Positions 12,844 through 14,709 of a DNA stretch of 14,709 nt are shown here, piece by piece (the stretch's first letter is position 1; each line of letters begins with the position of its first letter). The notes under the pieces are model-generated. The model was not told where the DNA came from. It made no database searches and saw only the letters and a list, made by a program, of their open reading frames with translations. A program made the position numbers and the translations under genes. Source of the DNA: Clostridiaceae bacterium (lineage in GTDB: Bacteria; Bacillota; Clostridia; Oscillospirales; Acutalibacteraceae); contig JAEDIH010000036.1 in the NCBI GenBank assembly GCA_016292575.1, forward strand, positions 1-14,709, read 5' to 3'.

Positions 12844-13902
12844 TTACAAGCCAAGAAGTTCGGCCTTTTTTGAATCAAATTCCTCCTGAGTTATTATACC
12901 CATATCAAGGAGCTCTTTGAACTTTTTCACAGATTCAAATTTGTCGGTTTTATCGGTTGCTTTTTTATCTGAGATTTTTGACGATACGGCACCCTTAAAT
13001 TTGTTAAATGCTCCGGAAATATTGCTCTTTGCATTCTTAACTTCATCCGTGAATTTTCCTTTGATATCAACAACATTGACATCACTTTTACCGGAATCAG
13101 CATCAATGTCAATATTTTCTGTGACATTATTTATTTCCTCAATGTCCGCATTAAATTCATCCTCGCTATAGTCAAAACATGCTTTATCAAGCGTTTTTAG
13201 CAGTCGGTTTGCCATCGGCATCATGGAAGCGAAGTTCATAGCTCCGGATATTATACCGCCAAATATCGGCAATGCCTTTGTCACTCCTTTTGTAACCGTT
13301 TCTTTTGTGACCTTGACACACAAAGCTTTTCCTATTTTTTTCAAAATCGGGAACCAAAATGTTTTCATCAACGCCTTTTGCGGAAGCCTTTTTGCCGTAG
13401 CTTTAACAAGCTGAGTGGTCAAAACACGGACACCTGACACTGCACCTGAGACTCCAAACATAACACCGCAATACATAATCAGCTGATTCCTGATTTTTTC
13501 TTCATCAACGGATCCGTTTTTCCATAAGTCCTCAGCCCCATACAAATATGACAACTCCTGCGCAAGTCGAATTGACATTCCGAAAAACTGGGTAATATCA
13601 AGCGGAACTGTTGCCGCCATTGCTGCTCCTCCGGGTAGACCGGCAGTAAACGAGGCTATTGATGATACGCTTGTTCTTTTCAGAATTAACTTTGTTGCTA
13701 TCTGAAACAAATCTTCACGCGAAACGCCTGCTTCAACAGGTCCGAGATCTAATACGTCTTGAATCGGCACTTTTTCATTTTTGAATGTTTCTTCCAAAAA
13801 GCTGTTGCGATTCACCTTTACAGCCGGAAGCTTTACAGCTGTTGCGATAATGCTTTCCAAAGCATATTCCTTTGTAACCTGCTTCTGATTTTCTTTTTCC
13901 AT
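12844..13902 (-). CDS. EcsC-like membrane-associated protein with SHOCT tail
   Basis: 352 residues of unproven function. Residues about 60-240 resemble the EcsC-type family: ASFTAGLPGGAAMAATVPLDITQFFGM, then a helix ending SYLYG. Hydrophobic, glycine-rich stretches at about 81-110, 141-160 and 207-230 suggest membrane association rather than classical transmembrane helices. A charged, low-complexity linker (about 245-320) is followed by a SHOCT domain (323-352: LLDMGIITQEEFDSKKAELL), a short C-terminal module of unknown role found on many membrane or oligomerising proteins. No signal peptide. AAAGGAG lies 9 nt before the ATG, with its own promoter (14003-14032) and the strong terminator at 12794-12832, so it is monocistronic. 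Such proteins are sometimes labelled bacteriochlorophyll 4-vinyl reductase, which makes no sense here. A stress or envelope role is a guess. Confidence 0.75.
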   Translation of the reverse strand: MEKENQKQVTKEYALESIIATAVKLPAVKVNRNSFLEETFKNEKVPIQDVLDLGPVEAGVSREDLFQIATKLILKRTSVSSIASFTAGLPGGAAMAATVPLDITQFFGMSIRLAQELSYLYGAEDLWKNGSVDEEKIRNQLIMYCGVMFGVSGAVSGVRVLTTQLVKATAKRLPQKALMKTFWFPILKKIGKALCVKVTKETVTKGVTKALPIFGGIISGAMNFASMMPMANRLLKTLDKACFDYSEDEFNADIEEINNVTENIDIDADSGKSDVNVVDIKGKFTDEVKNAKSNISGAFNKFKGAVSSKISDKKATDKTDKFESVKKFKELLDMGIITQEEFDSKKAELLGL

Positions 13903-13947
13903 TTATTGACACTCCTTTGTTTTTTTGTCATAACATAGTTTGCAAAA

Positions 13948-13955
13948 TTCGCGAA
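13948..13955. promoter_or_regulatory. Palindrome TTCGCGAA in the leader of the EcsC-like gene
   Basis: A perfect 8-bp palindrome between the promoter start (about 13996) and the start codon. A second inverted repeat, TGAGT/ACTCA, lies beside it (about 13960-13977). The leader is about 95 nt. Either could be an operator; evidence is weak. Confidence 0.2.
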
Positions 13956-14002
13956 CACATGAGTTTATGTTTACTCAACCATTTGACGAATTAGACAATT
14001 GC

Positions 14003-14032
14003 ATTATACACTATGTTTCCAAAAAAAATCAA
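14003..14032 (-). promoter_or_regulatory. Promoter of the EcsC-like gene
   Basis: On the minus strand, TTGATT (14032-14027), an 18-bp spacer and TATAAT (14008-14003). The -35 lies directly in the T-rich tail of the preceding gene's terminator. Confidence 0.6.
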
Positions 14033-14065
14033 CCGCACAATTGACTAAAAACGACAACTGTGCGG
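14019..14065 (-). terminator. Terminator of the 160-residue gene
   Basis: On the minus strand, CCGCACAGTTG (14065-14055) pairs with CAATTGTGCGG (14043-14033) with one G-T wobble, an 11-bp stem, followed by TTGATTTTTTTT. It lies 17 nt after the stop codon at 14083. The tail carries the -35 of the next promoter. Confidence 0.8.
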
Positions 14066-14082
14066 ATTTTAATAAAAGCATT

Positions 14083-14565
14083 TCACTCCTGCACTTCTTC
14101 CGTCCCCTCACCGAGCTTTAAAATTTCGGTCTGATTGGTGAAGAAAAGCAGCTCATCAATGTTTTTGTTCAGAATTTTTTTGCACGAAGCGCTCATAAGC
14201 GGCATCATCTTTGACTCAACCACGGTATTGATGCAGGCAAAGTCAATAAGGACTTTTATCTGGTTTTTGAAGAATTCATCGTCCTTGTCCTCAAAAAAGC
14301 TGTCGTCAACATCGCCGATTTTTACGCCGGAAAGCTCCATATCCTTTTCATAAAGCGCGCCGTTCTTTTCAAAGCACTTCTGCATGAGCGACTTCATAAG
14401 TGCGGTGTCGCCGCCCTTAAGCGCGTTCTGCAGCGAGGTAGATTTAAGCTTGAACTTGAACGAGATTTTTGTGGCCTTGATGATTGACGAAGCAAGCCTT
14501 GTAAGCTCCGGATTAATGCTTTCGGGAATGAACGGCTCGTCGTCTTTAAGATAGAATTTACTCAT
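14083..14565 (-). CDS. Conserved-looking hypothetical protein, 160 residues
   Basis: I do not recognise this protein. It starts MSKFYLKDDEPFIPE and is hydrophilic, rich in Lys, Asp and Glu, with no signal peptide or transmembrane helix. Secondary structure is likely mostly helical: amphipathic segments at about 18-50, 54-70 and 98-150, the last holding three cysteines in FACINTVVES and SASCKKILN, plus Cys64. An acidic stretch (about 85-98: DVDDSFFEDKDDE) separates the halves. GGAGG lies 9 nt before the ATG; a good promoter (14596-14624) and terminator (14019-14065) make it a single-gene unit. It sits upstream of the EcsC-like gene in the same orientation but is transcribed separately. Confidence 0.75.
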   Translation of the reverse strand: MSKFYLKDDEPFIPESINPELTRLASSIIKATKISFKFKLKSTSLQNALKGGDTALMKSLMQKCFEKNGALYEKDMELSGVKIGDVDDSFFEDKDDEFFKNQIKVLIDFACINTVVESKMMPLMSASCKKILNKNIDELLFFTNQTEILKLGEGTEEVQE

Positions 14566-14595
14566 TTATTATTCCTCCGATGTATACTTAAAGTT

Positions 14596-14624
14596 ATTCT
14601 ATCACAACAAGGAAAAAATTTCAA
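14596..14624 (-). promoter_or_regulatory. Promoter of the 160-residue gene
   Basis: On the minus strand, TTGAAA (14624-14619), a 17-bp spacer and TAGAAT (14601-14596), with extended TGA. The remaining bases to 14709 hold nothing I can assign. Confidence 0.6.
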
Positions 14625-14709
14625 CAGTCAACGTTTTTTTGCCGCCCTCTGACTGTGTAAGTTTACAATTGATGTGAGACAAAAAAAGAATAGAAAAAGT
14701 GATTGAGTT

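Noticed and set aside
12844..13902. Bacteriochlorophyll 4-vinyl reductase
   Set aside because: No photosynthesis genes; the label is a likely propagated misannotation for EcsC-like proteins.

Overview
The window looks like chromosome from a mid/low-GC anaerobic member of the Clostridia, most likely a gut or rumen Oscillospirales-type organism. The reasons are purine-rich Gram-positive ribosome binding sites, TTGACA/TATAAT promoters often with an extended TGn -10, a holB-ricT pair as in Firmicutes, oxygen-sensitive ferredoxin enzymes, and a host-glycan-type GH89 enzyme. The genus cannot be named from sequence alone. No rRNA, tRNA, CRISPR array or intact mobile element was seen.

Layout. Positions 1-844 are AT-rich and hold no conventional gene. 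They do hold a 24-residue amphipathic cationic peptide gene on the minus strand (72-146) with a near-consensus promoter and ribosome site, a possible antisense promoter inside it, a promoter-terminator pair framing a candidate small RNA (about 554-671), and a foldable leader for the next gene. At 845-1924 (+) lies a secreted PI-PLC X-domain phosphodiesterase, which converges on a minus-strand operon across a shared terminator.

That operon (7549 down to 2043) reads paaK - iorA - iorB - paaK - tandem-ACT protein. It joins indolepyruvate:ferredoxin oxidoreductase (both subunits) to two paralogous arylacetate-CoA ligases and a probable amino-acid-sensing protein. A 56-residue 2[4Fe-4S] ferredoxin with its own promoter sits just upstream (7807-7977). 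Together they could interconvert aromatic amino-acid-derived arylpyruvates and arylacetates such as phenylacetate and indoleacetate. The likely direction is salvage by reductive carboxylation, but fermentative catabolism is not excluded.

Divergent from the ferredoxin is a GH89 alpha-N-acetylglucosaminidase with no secretion signal (8220-10832, +). It is followed by holB (DNA polymerase III delta') and ricT (PSP1/YaaT Fe-S protein), a conserved Firmicutes housekeeping pair. Past a strong terminator lie two minus-strand genes: an EcsC-like membrane-associated protein with a C-terminal SHOCT domain (12844-13902) and an unrecognised 160-residue protein (14083-14565).

The least explained material is the 5' intergenic region (peptide, possible antisense promoter and small RNA) and the last two minus-strand genes. 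The metabolic island is the best supported functional system.
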